Source: Folioceros fuciformis
Lineage: Eukaryota > Anthocerotophyta > Anthocerotopsida > Anthocerotales
Assembly (NCBI GenBank): GCA_049999805.1
Contig: JBNGIO010005873.1
Coordinates: 1 to 23,386 of the forward strand
Reading direction: 5' to 3'
Length of the DNA stretch: 23,386 nt
Shown here: positions 10,431 through 19,338 of the stretch, in pieces
Layout: each line of letters starts with the position of its first letter
Position numbering within the stretch: position 1 is the stretch's first letter
Position numbers and translations under genes: made by a program
The notes under the pieces: generated by a model
The model's input: the letters and a program-made list of their open reading frames with translations, nothing else
Databases searched by the model: none
Told to the model about the DNA's origin: nothing

Positions 10431-11186
10431 TCATCACGTAAGCTTTGTTTGTGCTGCAAGCATTTGGATTAGCTTGAAGTATTATGTATGTAGGGGTTGT
10501 TCATCAATCAATACTCAACCTGATCTTGCAGCGTATCCCAGGAGAAGAGCAACCAGAACGAGAAGGGGAAGGAGAGCGAGGAGCGTGAATTGAGATAGGA
10601 CGTACATGATATCAGTAAATTACTCGAAACAGACTTTTTTATTAACTGGATAGAGGATTTTTATGTAGTATGGGTAATTGTTTATAATGCTTACCCATTG
10701 ACGCTCTGTATGGGTAGCATTTTTTAAAGTAGTTGAGCAGTTCTTCCATTCCCATCTCTATCGAAGAAGAGCTTACTAAGATGTCTCCTCTCGACAATAG
10801 TGGCCGGGGAAGGATGTATCTCCCTCTGTCTTGCAAATGAAAGGTGGTCGACCACACAACGATGAACGTCAGCTAACCAGTTTGGCCACCGTACGAGGCT
10901 CTTGGGGCTCGGCGGGGTGTGCGGCGACGGACAAAGGAACCACCCGCTTGTGGCAAATGGCCCTCGGCTTACCACCACCTTGCACACTTTTGGTCAATGA
11001 AACACAAGGAGGATGGACAAATCAGATCATATCCTCCGCATTGTCTTGCTGAAGAGTCACGCCCGGCCATTCGCTCACAATTTTGCCCCTCCTGCCGTCG
11101 ACCACATGAGGACTCAGAAATAGTTGTAAATTCCAGACTGAGTGAAGGTGACCTTGTACGAGTCACGGCCAGGTGAATGTAATCGC
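10431..11186. other. Intergenic
   Basis: Downstream of the AP2-like gene. AT-rich to about 10720, then it returns to the composition of the rest of the window. Three copies of a TATGGGTA-like word lie at 10669-10716, the first two in inverted orientation. No gene is supported. Confidence 0.45.
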
Positions 11187-11637
11187 TTAACACTTCACCA
11201 GGATCATGTCCCTCTTTTGGACATCCATCTGCATCGAAGAATACGCTCCGGAGGAAGCCCCATTGACTGACGACACACGCTCACCACCAGAAACCTGCGC
11301 CAGATCAGGCACAGACTTGAGCTTGCCATTGTCAGCTCCCATCTCCACGATGGTGGAGGCACTCCTTGTTCCAGCCAGCACCACCGTGGAGGCAAAGAAG
11401 CCATAGCCACGTTGCCCACTGAGGATAACAAAGCGCTCTTTCACTGAACCGAGCACGGGGAAGTTGATGCTTCACGGGAGCAAAAGTCGGGCCGGCGGGA
11501 GAAGATTTCCTCCGCCACGTATGTTTCAAGGGAGCCCACACTTCCGTCGGAGCCGAGTCGGAAGTCATGGTAGGAGATGAGAGGAGAACGGAATCTGTAC
11601 CCGCAACACAGACCAAACGAAGTGGGAGAAGAGCCAT
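11187..11637 (-). CDS. Candidate small protein, unrecognised
   Basis: A tentative two-exon model: 11637-11601 and 11443-11187, a 157-base GT-AG intron in phase 1, giving 97 residues. In its favour, the exon phases match, the acceptor has a pyrimidine tract, and the intron size fits the neighbours. The product has one moderately hydrophobic segment (GYGFFASTVVLAG) near residues 25-37 and a Ser/Gly-rich tail; I recognise no family. Against it, overlapping open frames exist on both strands and no conserved motif anchors the model. Treat as hypothetical. Confidence 0.25.
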
Positions 11638-12028
11638 AGCACTTTCACAATCTTAGGGTTACTGACCAGCAAATACCCGCACCAACACCGAATTAGAAGG
11701 AGTGCAACGGAGTTTTCACAATTTTCCCTACCTCACTTTTGAACCATTCAAACTCCGAAAGGCAGGCAAGAAGGATTACAAACTCCACAGTTCAGGCAAA
11801 CGGAGGCTCAAGCGCATTCACGAAAGCTTTGAATGGTACGATTACAGACAGAAGTCAGCATCGAACTCCAGAAGCACTCACTCAGGAGGAGGGGAGGAAG
11901 AGAGCAAAATGAATCAGAAAGGGAAGCAACATCGTATTGCATCCGCCATCCTTAGATGTGAGGAAAATAATTTACAGATACAAGATGCGCATCCTGATTG
12001 CTACAAAACACTAGAAGAATGAGCAGAT
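11638..12028. other. Intergenic, 3' side of plastocyanin
   Basis: Upstream of the candidate small gene and downstream of plastocyanin, which probably has its 3' untranslated region here. A plus-strand open frame over 11702-12022 is Lys/Arg/Ser-rich and unrecognised; I do not consider it a gene. Confidence 0.4.
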
Positions 12029-12541
12029 CTAACTGACGATGACCTTCCCAACCATGCCGGCTCCTTGGTGTGGTTCGCAGTAAAAGTTGTACTCTCCGGG
12101 TTGAGAGAAACTGACGCTGTGTTTCTCACCAGGTCCATTGAGGTAGTCAGGGGTGGAAATGGCGTCAACGTCAGTGCCTGGGGGGCACTCATCCTCATCA
12201 AAGACAACATTGTGAGGGAAGGCCTTGTTGTTGACGAACTCGACAACTTCGCCGACAGTAACATTGACGGTGCTTGGGATGAAGGCCAGGGCGCCACTGT
12301 CGGATCCCATCTTCACAGTGACGGCTTCGGCAGAGCCGGTGAGGAGCAGGGTAGCGGCCACTCCGGCCAAGGCAACGTTGCGGACCTTGGAGACGACAGA
12401 CTCCAAGGAGGCGCGCACTGCCACTGGCCTGGCTGACACCGGAGCCATCGCTACGCGGGAGCAGGAGCTCACGACGGCTTGCTCGGCCCTGAGGCCGCAG
12501 AAGGACGGCACGGCCACGGAGGTAGCGGTCATGGACGCCAT
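12029..12541 (-). CDS. PETE: Plastocyanin precursor
   Basis: A blue copper protein carrying electrons from cytochrome f to photosystem I in the thylakoid lumen. It is intronless and encodes 170 residues from the ATG at 12541 (MASMTATSVAV). The precursor has a bipartite signal: a Ser/Ala/Arg-rich plastid transit region of about 45 residues, then a hydrophobic lumen-targeting segment (NVALAGVAATLLLTGSAEA) ending in an Ala-x-Ala cleavage site. The mature protein starts at V74 and has 97 residues. Copper ligands are all present: H37, C82, H85 and M90 (mature numbering), in PHNVVFDED and YCEPHQGAGM. The Tyr next to the Cys ligand, on the electron-transfer face, is Y81. Two residues are missing relative to the 99-residue angiosperm form near the second acidic patch, as in green algae. 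An unusual extra Cys occurs at position 46. Confidence 0.97.
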   Translation of the reverse strand: MASMTATSVAVPSFCGLRAEQAVVSSCSRVAMAPVSARPVAVRASLESVVSKVRNVALAGVAATLLLTGSAEAVTVKMGSDSGALAFIPSTVNVTVGEVVEFVNNKAFPHNVVFDEDECPPGTDVDAISTPDYLNGPGEKHSVSFSQPGEYNFYCEPHQGAGMVGKVIVS

Positions 12542-12654
12542 CGCTCGGCACTCTCGCTTGCTAGAGCGTGAAGGGGCTCGAGGTGTGTGATGCTTTAGCT
12601 CAGCTGCTTCGCCTGTACATGTAAATAAAGAGCGGGGGTGGCGAAGATTACACC

Positions 12655-12662
12655 CATTATCC
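12655..12662 (-). promoter_or_regulatory. I-box-like GATAA motif in plastocyanin upstream region
   Basis: GGATAATG on the minus strand about 115 bases upstream of the plastocyanin ATG. I-box cores are common in light-regulated photosynthesis promoters. A CCAAT sequence also lies upstream, near 12710. Short motif, so chance is possible. Confidence 0.35.
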
Positions 12663-12727
12663 ATCCTCAGGCGGAACAGCCTCACCGTCGACTCCCTCGA
12701 CTACCTCATTGGCCGACGCCAGATGCT

Positions 12728-12739
12728 CACGTGACGTGG
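12728..12739. promoter_or_regulatory. G-box CACGTG with overlapping ACGT element
   Basis: A perfect CACGTG palindrome (12728-12733), immediately followed by a second ACGT core (TGACGTGG). It lies 187 bases upstream of the plastocyanin start codon. G-boxes bind bZIP (HY5-type) and bHLH (PIF-type) factors and are typical of light-controlled photosynthesis genes. Confidence 0.55.
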
Positions 12740-12881
12740 CGGACTGCGAGCCTGTAGTCAAGGATTGCCCGCTCTAGTGGCTACCGTGCTAATAAGGAAG
12801 CAACCAGTCTCAGAGGGGAAAAGAATTTCTGCCAGATGTTGATTTATGGACTCCGACAGACACGCCCGGATCGCCCGGTCA

Positions 12882-14925
12882 CTATTTCCTGCTGGAAGCC
12901 TTCCGACTTTTGGCCTGTTTCGGCGGCTGACTGAAGGTCACAACAGGGCCAGCAACTTTGGATGGGTCTAGGTGACTCGTGTCAGGTATGTCCAACGCCT
13001 TCTTCAACTGAGGGTTCCTCAGTACTGAAAACAAAAAGAAATGAGGTGAGGAAGGGGAGTGTTATCAGGTATTGCAAATGTGCACGACGAGTGGGCTCCA
13101 GACTTACACGTGGTTTGAGCCATAGAGAAGACGTTCGCAGTGAGCCAGTAGAAGAAGAGTGCCTGCAGTATTGTGGATGAGGACAGGTTCATTTGTTTGG
13201 TCAAAGTGTGACGAAGGTGAGGATGTTACCTTCGGAAACGATGCTGTCAGCGGGATCATGGCAACAGCTAGGCCTCGCAGGAACATTTTCATCTTTTTCA
13301 TGATTGGCTGACCTTCCATTCCTTCCGCTGCTCCGATCTGGAGACAGGAAAATAGAAGTTAATGTTAGAATGGACTTTTGGATCTTTGGTCTGTGAACTT
13401 TTGGTACATATCAGAGGCTGATCCAGACCTCCACGGCTATGAAGAAGAGCGCGCCGGAGAGCATAGGCAGAACGTAGTAGGGATCGGGCGTTGAGAGGTC
13501 GGTGAACCAAAGAGCACCCCCTTCTTTGAAAGACTCAACCTTTTCTGCCATGTTCCTGATCTGCAAAATGGTGGCCGTTAGTTGACATGCTATATTGGGA
13601 ACAACCAATCATAGGGAGATGGAAATACGTACAGCAAAGAAGAAGCACATAAAAATTGGGGCTTGAACCAAAGCCCCAAGAACAGGGGTAAATGGGCTGG
13701 TTTTGTGCCTGCCAAGATGCATAGCCGATGTGGGTCAAAAAGATAAGCCCAAAGCACCACCAAAAGCAGAAAACAAACCGGCGCATGGGTAGGAGCTCAG
13801 CTACAGTTACTTTTTGAGAAGGGCATTCATGTGTACTTTGTTCTCAGCAACAACCTGGGGATCATAGTTCTGAGCGCCGAGACAACAGTAAGGAAGTCAG
13901 TGGCATGAGCAAGAAAGGTGCCCGCCTTTGAGAAAAGAGCTAGCTGAAGCAGAATGCACTTACAGAAGCTTTGATGAGATTGGAAAGTCGCTCCAAGTCT
14001 GGCCTCAGCATCTGCAAAGAGGTGCGAGGGGCCATGAAAATCGATGCAATACTACTGCGACCCAAAGGTCCTGAAACACCTGGATGAAGGGAAGGCAATA
14101 TTTCTTGGTCAACTCACTGACCGTCAATCTTGCCGTAGCCTTTATCTGATAGACCATGATTGGGAACACCAACGTCCGAATTACGACAGTGACAGCAGCT
14201 ATCGAAGCCCACCTGACAAGCAACAGTCCAAGAACCTGTCGATCCCCCCATCCATCCCCAAGAAGGAAAAAAAAACATTAACAGCAAGAGCTCCCAGCCA
14301 CCTACGGCGCTTACCAAGGAAGACCCGACTGTAAATGCACGGACTCGATCAAATACTGCAACGCCGCCGTGGGAAGCGAACAATCCGCGGCCGCTGCTGC
14401 CACCTCTCCAACAACGGAGGACGTAGCAACATCGGAATTGACCGCCAAATCCCTAGCAGCATCAGAAATGGCAGCCACATCTGTCGCACTTTCCTCCTCC
14501 CTGAATACTAACCCATCCCCACTCACGCTCCCAGAGCTCGCAAACCTCACAGTCCACGCACTACACCCGTATCCTGTCCCCAAACCCAACCCCTGCAAAG
14601 CGACCGCAGATCCCCATCCACCAGACCCTCTCAGTCTGCCACCAGCAGCCTTCAGGCTGGTCCCAGAGCACGCCCTAGAATCATTATCCCATGCAAAACT
14701 CGAGCCGTTGGGCATGCAATTCACAGGCCCATGTCCGGCGGAAGTGGACTCTCTGCTTTCATCGTTACTGCATCCCCCGGTCCATGTCCTCAACCCTGCA
14801 CCTGCAATAGCAAAATTCTCTCTTTCTCTGCCGGGCCCCACGTCAGGGGCACGCCGGACCGGAGCTCCATCCAGATACGATTTCAGAAGGCGAAAGACAT
14901 TGCTGCTGCCGGATCGCCTCCACAT
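12882..14925 (-). CDS. OXA1: Mitochondrial inner-membrane insertase OXA1
   Basis: A YidC/Oxa1/Alb3-family insertase that places mitochondrially and nuclear encoded proteins into the inner membrane. Nine exons: 14925-14315, 14212-14122, 14011-13964, 13869-13811, 13708-13633, 13560-13429, 13337-13230, 13162-13108 and 13024-12882; introns 67-110 bases, every phase matching, total 440 residues (about the family length). The N-terminus MWRRSGSSNVFRLLKSYL is basic and amphipathic, a mitochondrial presequence. Conserved family stretches run in order: SGLPWWASIAAVTVVIRTLVFP (first core helix), the loop with ARLTMLRPDLERLSN, KTSPFTPVLGALVQAPIFM, FFFAIRNMAEKVESFKEGG, VEIGAAEGMEGQP, AMIPLTASFPK, ALFFYWLTANVFSMAQTT and NPQLKKALDIP, then a basic tail. 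The exon 6 donor (GAG/GTCTGG) is weaker than the rest but is required by the alignment. The presequence separates it from the plastid ALB3 type. Confidence 0.93.
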
Positions 14926-15260
14926 CGCTCGCCCACTTGATTCCAAAGCTCAGATTTGGATGCAGACGGTGAAGCTCGCATCAGTTTACCCTTGCCATCA
15001 AACATCAAACAAGGCCTGTGATGCTTGTTTTCCCAAAACCTAAACTCGTGATTGCTAGGGCTGCTAGTCTACTTGTACGTAGCCTACTGTAGGCCAGGCT
15101 TGAGCTCCGTGATTCCATTTCAACCCAGCCCGTGATTCGGAGAGACGAACTCTGACCTGACTGAAAGGCAACTGGGGAAGGATAGTCGTCTTGCGTGCTC
15201 GAAGCTCGCCTGAAGAGATGTGATCACAGCTACAGCAGGATCGCCCAGAACCAGGACATT
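14926..15260. promoter_or_regulatory. Divergent intergenic region between OXA1 and uroporphyrinogen decarboxylase
   Basis: 335 bases separate the two start codons on opposite strands, so both promoters must share it unless one gene has a distant leader exon. I see no TATA box or G-box. Confidence 0.5.
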
Positions 15261-16995
15261 ATGGCAATGGCTGTGGCCGGGTTGGGGGCAACGCCTCTTG
15301 TGACCGAGGCTTCGCCCGGTTCGAGTTGTCAGAGCAAGGTTCCCTTGCTGCTCCGAGTGGCCAGGGGAGAAGGTGAGGGGTGTGGGTGAGATTCAGAAAT
15401 GTCGGGAGTGAGGGGCTCGGGCTGGATGGATAACGAACAGCGAAGTGTGCATTCGATTTTGCAGATGCGGAGAGGACACCCGTGTGGCTTATGCGGCAAG
15501 CTGGGCGATACATGGCAGATTTCCGCAAGTAGGAGAGCGTTTTTCAGTCGGTGCTGGGTGCAGTGTTGTGTTGGGCTTGTACAAGCGGAGGGCCTGAGGT
15601 TGGCCTTTTTGCTTGTTCAGGTTCAGTGACAAGTATCCCTTTCGGCAGAGATCGGAGACGGCAGACATTGCAATTGAGCTCTCTCTGCAGCCGTGGCGGT
15701 CCTTCCAGCCTGATGGAGTCATCTTGTTCTCTGATATTCTCACGCCTTTGCCGGCCCTGGGCATTGAGTTTGACATGGTGAAAGGGAAAGGACCTGTCAT
15801 TGCGTCTCCCGTGCGCACAATGGAAGATGTGGCGTCTCTGAGGTAGCTCTTTCGGATTCGGAGACGCGGAATTGTGGAACAGAAGCGCCTGAGTGTTGGG
15901 AAAGTGAAGGCTTTGGTGTGTTTGGCAGGTCGTTGGATGATCCAGACAACGCGTTGCCGTTTATCAGGGAGATCCTGTCTTCGCTGAGGAGGGAAGTGAA
16001 TGGTGAGGCGGCAGTTCTTGGGTTTGTCGGAACTCCGTGGACTCTGGCAGCCTATGCTATGGAAGGCTCTGCAGACAAGAGTTTGGTGAAGACCAAGGGA
16101 ATCATGCAGCATCGTAGATTCTCTTACTCTCTGAGATCAGTGCTTTGCCAAGTGATTGTGGAGTATATCCCATCATTCTGCTGTGATGATGTCCCTTGTG
16201 CTTTTCTACTAATATGCGTCGGCGTGTGTTTCAGAACCAGAGATTTTGCACAAGTTCTTGCGACATCTCACAGATGCTTTGTTCACGTATGTTTGCTATC
16301 AGATTGATTCCGGCGCTCAGGTATCTCTCTGGAAACGATGTTCCTTTCTCCATCACTAGCTCGATCTTCGCGCTCCTTGCTTTCGTCCTATGACTTTTGC
16401 ACCTACCGGCAGATTATCCAACTGTTCGATTCCTGGGCACATCATCTGTCGCCCAGACAATTTGCTGAGTTCAGTCTACCGTATGCCGAGGAGCTTATGA
16501 CCAGGGTGAAGCTGGCTTACCCAAACACGCCGCTCATCTTCCATGCCAACGGTGGAACTGGGAAGTTGCACTTGCTTGCGGACGGTACGAGGGCGGATGT
16601 GGTGGGCTTGGACTGGGGCACCGACATGCAACGGGCTCGAGCATGCTTGGGAGACGAGACTGTCTTGCAGGTCTGTATCCGATTCCCTTCGCTTAGCCGT
16701 CTCCCAAGTTCCCTTCGAGAATTAAGGTCGTCCCATGTAATCCGTCCAGGGAAATGTAGATCCCATGGTCCTTTTTGGGCCGGAGCAAGCAATCTCGGAA
16801 GCGGTGACCCAGTGCATCGCTGACGCTGGCGGGAGACGACACATACTCAACGTTGGCCATGGAGTGATTCAAGGTACACCAGAGTCAGCCGTTGCTCTGT
16901 TCTGTCACTTGGCTAGGAAAAGCACGGGCAGCAAAAGAGAAGTTTCTCCTCTCACAGCTCATTCAAGACCTGAGGAAGAGCGGGTACCTGCATAA
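15261..16995 (+). CDS. Uroporphyrinogen decarboxylase, plastid (HEME) type
   Basis: Converts uroporphyrinogen III to coproporphyrinogen III by removing four carboxyl groups, a step shared by chlorophyll and haem synthesis. Seven exons: 15261-15372, 15465-15528, 15621-15842, 15929-16113, 16235-16320, 16413-16670 and 16750-16995; all phases match, introns 79-121 bases, 390 residues. Active-site features: [12 protein letters not shown] with R48 and R52, LFSDILTP with the catalytic D97, [28 protein letters not shown], and H346 in [13 protein letters not shown]. The sequence is closest to the cyanobacterial-like plant HEME2 form. Oddities: LDWGTDM replaces the usual LDWTVDM, and only about 28 residues precede the conserved LLLRVARGE, short for a plastid transit peptide. 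An undetected upstream exon is possible. The tail of about 25 residues is Ser/Arg/Glu-rich. Confidence 0.95.
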
Positions 16996-17087
16996 CATAA
17001 CAGACTTTCTTTCCACAACCCATCTTTACCATCGTCCCAGTTGAAGCAACAGTGGAATTCCAAACATCAGTTCTGATTCGAGTTCTC
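16996..17087. other. 92-base gap between convergent stop codons
   Basis: The decarboxylase stop (16995) and GH3 stop (17088) face each other. This is too short to hold two full 3' untranslated regions, so the transcripts very likely overlap. Confidence 0.6.
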
Positions 17088-19316
17088 TCAGAACTCTGCC
17101 AAGCTGAGGACCTTGTAAGTGACCCCGCTGTCTAAGACCTGCACTCCCTCGGCGTACTGAATGCACCTGGGAGTCTTGTACTGCTGGGGAGCAGCACCTC
17201 GGCTCATTGCCAGGTACATGAGGCGCTCAAAGGTGCCTTGTTTCACGACCCTAAGCTCCAATGGGCCTATAATACCCAATCTCCTGTTGTCCATGTAAAT
17301 CTCGTTGGGCAGGGACTTGTCTAGCAAGGAAGCGCATTCCTGAAGGAGGGAAGGATCCAGAGGTTCATCGCTGTCAGTGAGCTCCAAGAAGAGGACGTAG
17401 TGACCTGGATGAGACGCGACGTCCGCCAAGCTACTGAAATCCACGATGTCCACCTTGTGAGCCAGAAAGAGCCCTGCCGCCTTGCTCACAGCTGCCTGGA
17501 GATCCGACTCGTCCGTCTTGTCATTGTGGATGCTCAGCAAGACGTTCTTCCTGCGCACGAACTGCACTTCAGGAGTAGCATTGTAGAAGCCTGCTACCTT
17601 CACCACGTCTCCCAGCCTGTAGCGGTACAGTCCTGCGGATAGACGCAAGAACAGAAAAAGCTCATGCTTTAATCCTTCATCCAAACACTAGATGGGCGAG
17701 GGGGCCAACAGTCCGATGAGAGAGCTTGCCATGATTGGTAGTCACGACCGGCTCGTACTCCTCGCCCACAACTGCATCTGCTAATTCCACGGTTTCTGCA
17801 TCGGGCTTGGTGGAATCTCCATTCTTCAGAGGTAGGAGTTCGAAATACTGACGATCTGGCCACAACACGTAGCGCGTCTCTCGCGCCGGACAAAGTGGTG
17901 AGAGATTCAACCCAAGAACCATGCTCTCAGCGGACGCGTACCCTGGAGATGCGCAGGGCACGTTGCCTCCGAAGAATTGCAAGGCCGGCACATACTGCAG
18001 CATAGAGCCGGTGGGAACCGCGCTGATGAGCACTACGTTTGGCCAAAGCCGGGGCACAATGCCCGCCCATGATCCCTTGCCGCACTCCTTCTCCACTGCC
18101 AGGGCCAGGTCAGGCCTAGGCTGGTGGAGGAGCTCGGATACAGCTTGACGGAGCTCCGGGTCTGTGATCCTGGAACTCACCGTGCTGGTGCGGATGTCCT
18201 CACAGATCTCCTTCCAACAACTCTGAAGAATGCGCACCGCGGCTACGATGGTTGAAGCGAAGATAGCGGTTAGCCTGGTGATTTCTCCAGCCTGGTACAG
18301 TCCGCACAGGAGATGGGAGTACATGGCCTGAAGGAAGCCCTTGTCAGCAACTGGAACTGGTGCCATACGCATGCCACCCAGCATGCGTTTCATCAGCAAC
18401 AGCACGTATGACCAAACCTGATGGTAGTCTTCACACAGAATGGCTGCATCTGGGCTGGCCAACACGTTGCTGGGATCAAAAGGCCGCTTGCGGAAAGCAT
18501 CACTCTTGAAGAAGTTGGTGGATCCATGGCCGGCGATCAAGCCACTGGGAGTCCGGATCTGCTGCCCGACAAAGGCGAAAGTAAGGTTCTTTCCTTTCTC
18601 GATGCCTGGGAAGTTCCTGCAGAGGTCATCAGCCACATAAGGTTCATGAACATCCATCAGACTCAGAATCCCGAACGACCTTGCAACAGCACAACATGGT
18701 TACTCACTTCTGCAAAGTGGATGCCGCAAGCTGAGTGAGGAAGGGGTAGTTGTCAGCTCTCCTAGCAGTGATGGGCAGTAGCTTAGGTTTCCCTCCAGAA
18801 GTACCTGAGCTGCAACACACGATCAAGGACCATCCTTCCTATGAGAGGCTGTGCAATCCTAATGCAACCTGCTGAACGTGTACAACCCTTGAAACTGGAC
18901 CACCTCTGAATGAAGGCAGTAACAGGATCAACAGAGTAGAAGTTTGTTATCTCGCCATTGGCCATGCGGTTGATGTTTTCTTGCATGTCCTCGTAGCAAG
19001 ATATGGGCACCTTCCTCTTGAAGCTCTCCAAGTCTGTGTCTCCATCCACACCCAGGCTGGACAGGTACTGGCAAGAGGCATTGTGCCTTAAAATTTCTTT
19101 CAACTTCTCCATCTGAACGTTCTGGACATCTGTGGTAACCTTTCTGGCGTACGCGGCATACTTGTCTTCCTCCAACTGCTCTGCGACAACCAGCTCAGCT
19201 TCCAAGCGCTGTGCCAGGCCATTCACCTCTGTCGAGACGGTCACCATCTCCCGCACCCTTCGCTCTTGCTTTGGGTTGCTGACAGCACTGGACGGAGGAG
19301 CCGAATGAAATTTCAT
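17088..19316 (-). CDS. GH3-family acyl-acid amido synthetase, JAR1/GH3.11-like
   Basis: GH3 enzymes adenylate a hormone acid (jasmonate or indole-3-acetic acid) and join it to an amino acid. Exons are 19316-18904, 18809-18708, 18616-17730 and 17632-17088, with introns of 94, 91 and 97 bases, giving 648 residues from the first in-frame ATG. A second ATG at 19247 would give 625, nearer the usual 600. ATP-binding motifs: SSGTSGGKPK (from residue 138), YASAESM (usually YASSE or similar) and LYRYRLGDVVKVAGFYN. The C-terminal GPLELRVVKQGTF and QYKTPRC blocks are intact. GFYNATP and the short linker before NFPGIEKGK favour the JAR1 (group I) branch, the only group described in mosses. The exon 3 donor appears to be GC, since only that join restores VVTT-x-x-GLYRYR. 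The usual YAG is NHG here. Substrate cannot be told from sequence. Confidence 0.92.
17633..17729 (-). other. Probable GC-AG intron of the GH3 gene
   Basis: The exon ends CATG and the intron begins GCAAGC; the acceptor is ATCCGCAG. Joining them in phase 1 recreates the invariant G-L-Y-R-Y-R with no length change relative to JAR1. No GT donor nearby does so. Confidence 0.7.
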
Positions 19317-19332
19317 ATGTTCCCGGACGATG

Positions 19333-19338
19333 TGTCTC
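19333..19338 (+). promoter_or_regulatory. TGTCTC auxin-response-element core near the GH3 start
   Basis: The canonical TGTCTC hexamer lies 17 bases upstream of the GH3 ATG, probably inside the leader. A CCGACA (reverse TGTCGG, the high-affinity ARF site) is at 19840-19845, about 520 bases upstream. Many GH3 genes are auxin-induced, but single hexamers are weak evidence. Confidence 0.25.

Larger units (their letters stand above)
12542..12881. other. Plastocyanin promoter / OXA1 3' region
   Basis: 340 bases between the plastocyanin start and the OXA1 stop, both genes on the minus strand. It must hold the plastocyanin promoter and the 3' end of OXA1. Light-type motifs are listed separately. Confidence 0.6.

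Noticed and set aside
11702-12022. 106-residue plus-strand frame
   Set aside because: Basic, low-complexity, unrecognised, and lies over the expected plastocyanin 3' region.
13427-13428. Ending OXA1 at the in-frame stop after VEVWISL
   Set aside because: Splicing at GAG/GTCTGG restores the conserved VE-x-x-A-x-x-GMEGQP and the remaining helices.
18617-18679. Earlier acceptor for GH3 exon 3 at 18680, giving a 28-base intron
   Set aside because: Too short for a plant intron; the acceptor at 18617 gives 91 bases and the right spacing to NFPGIEKGK.
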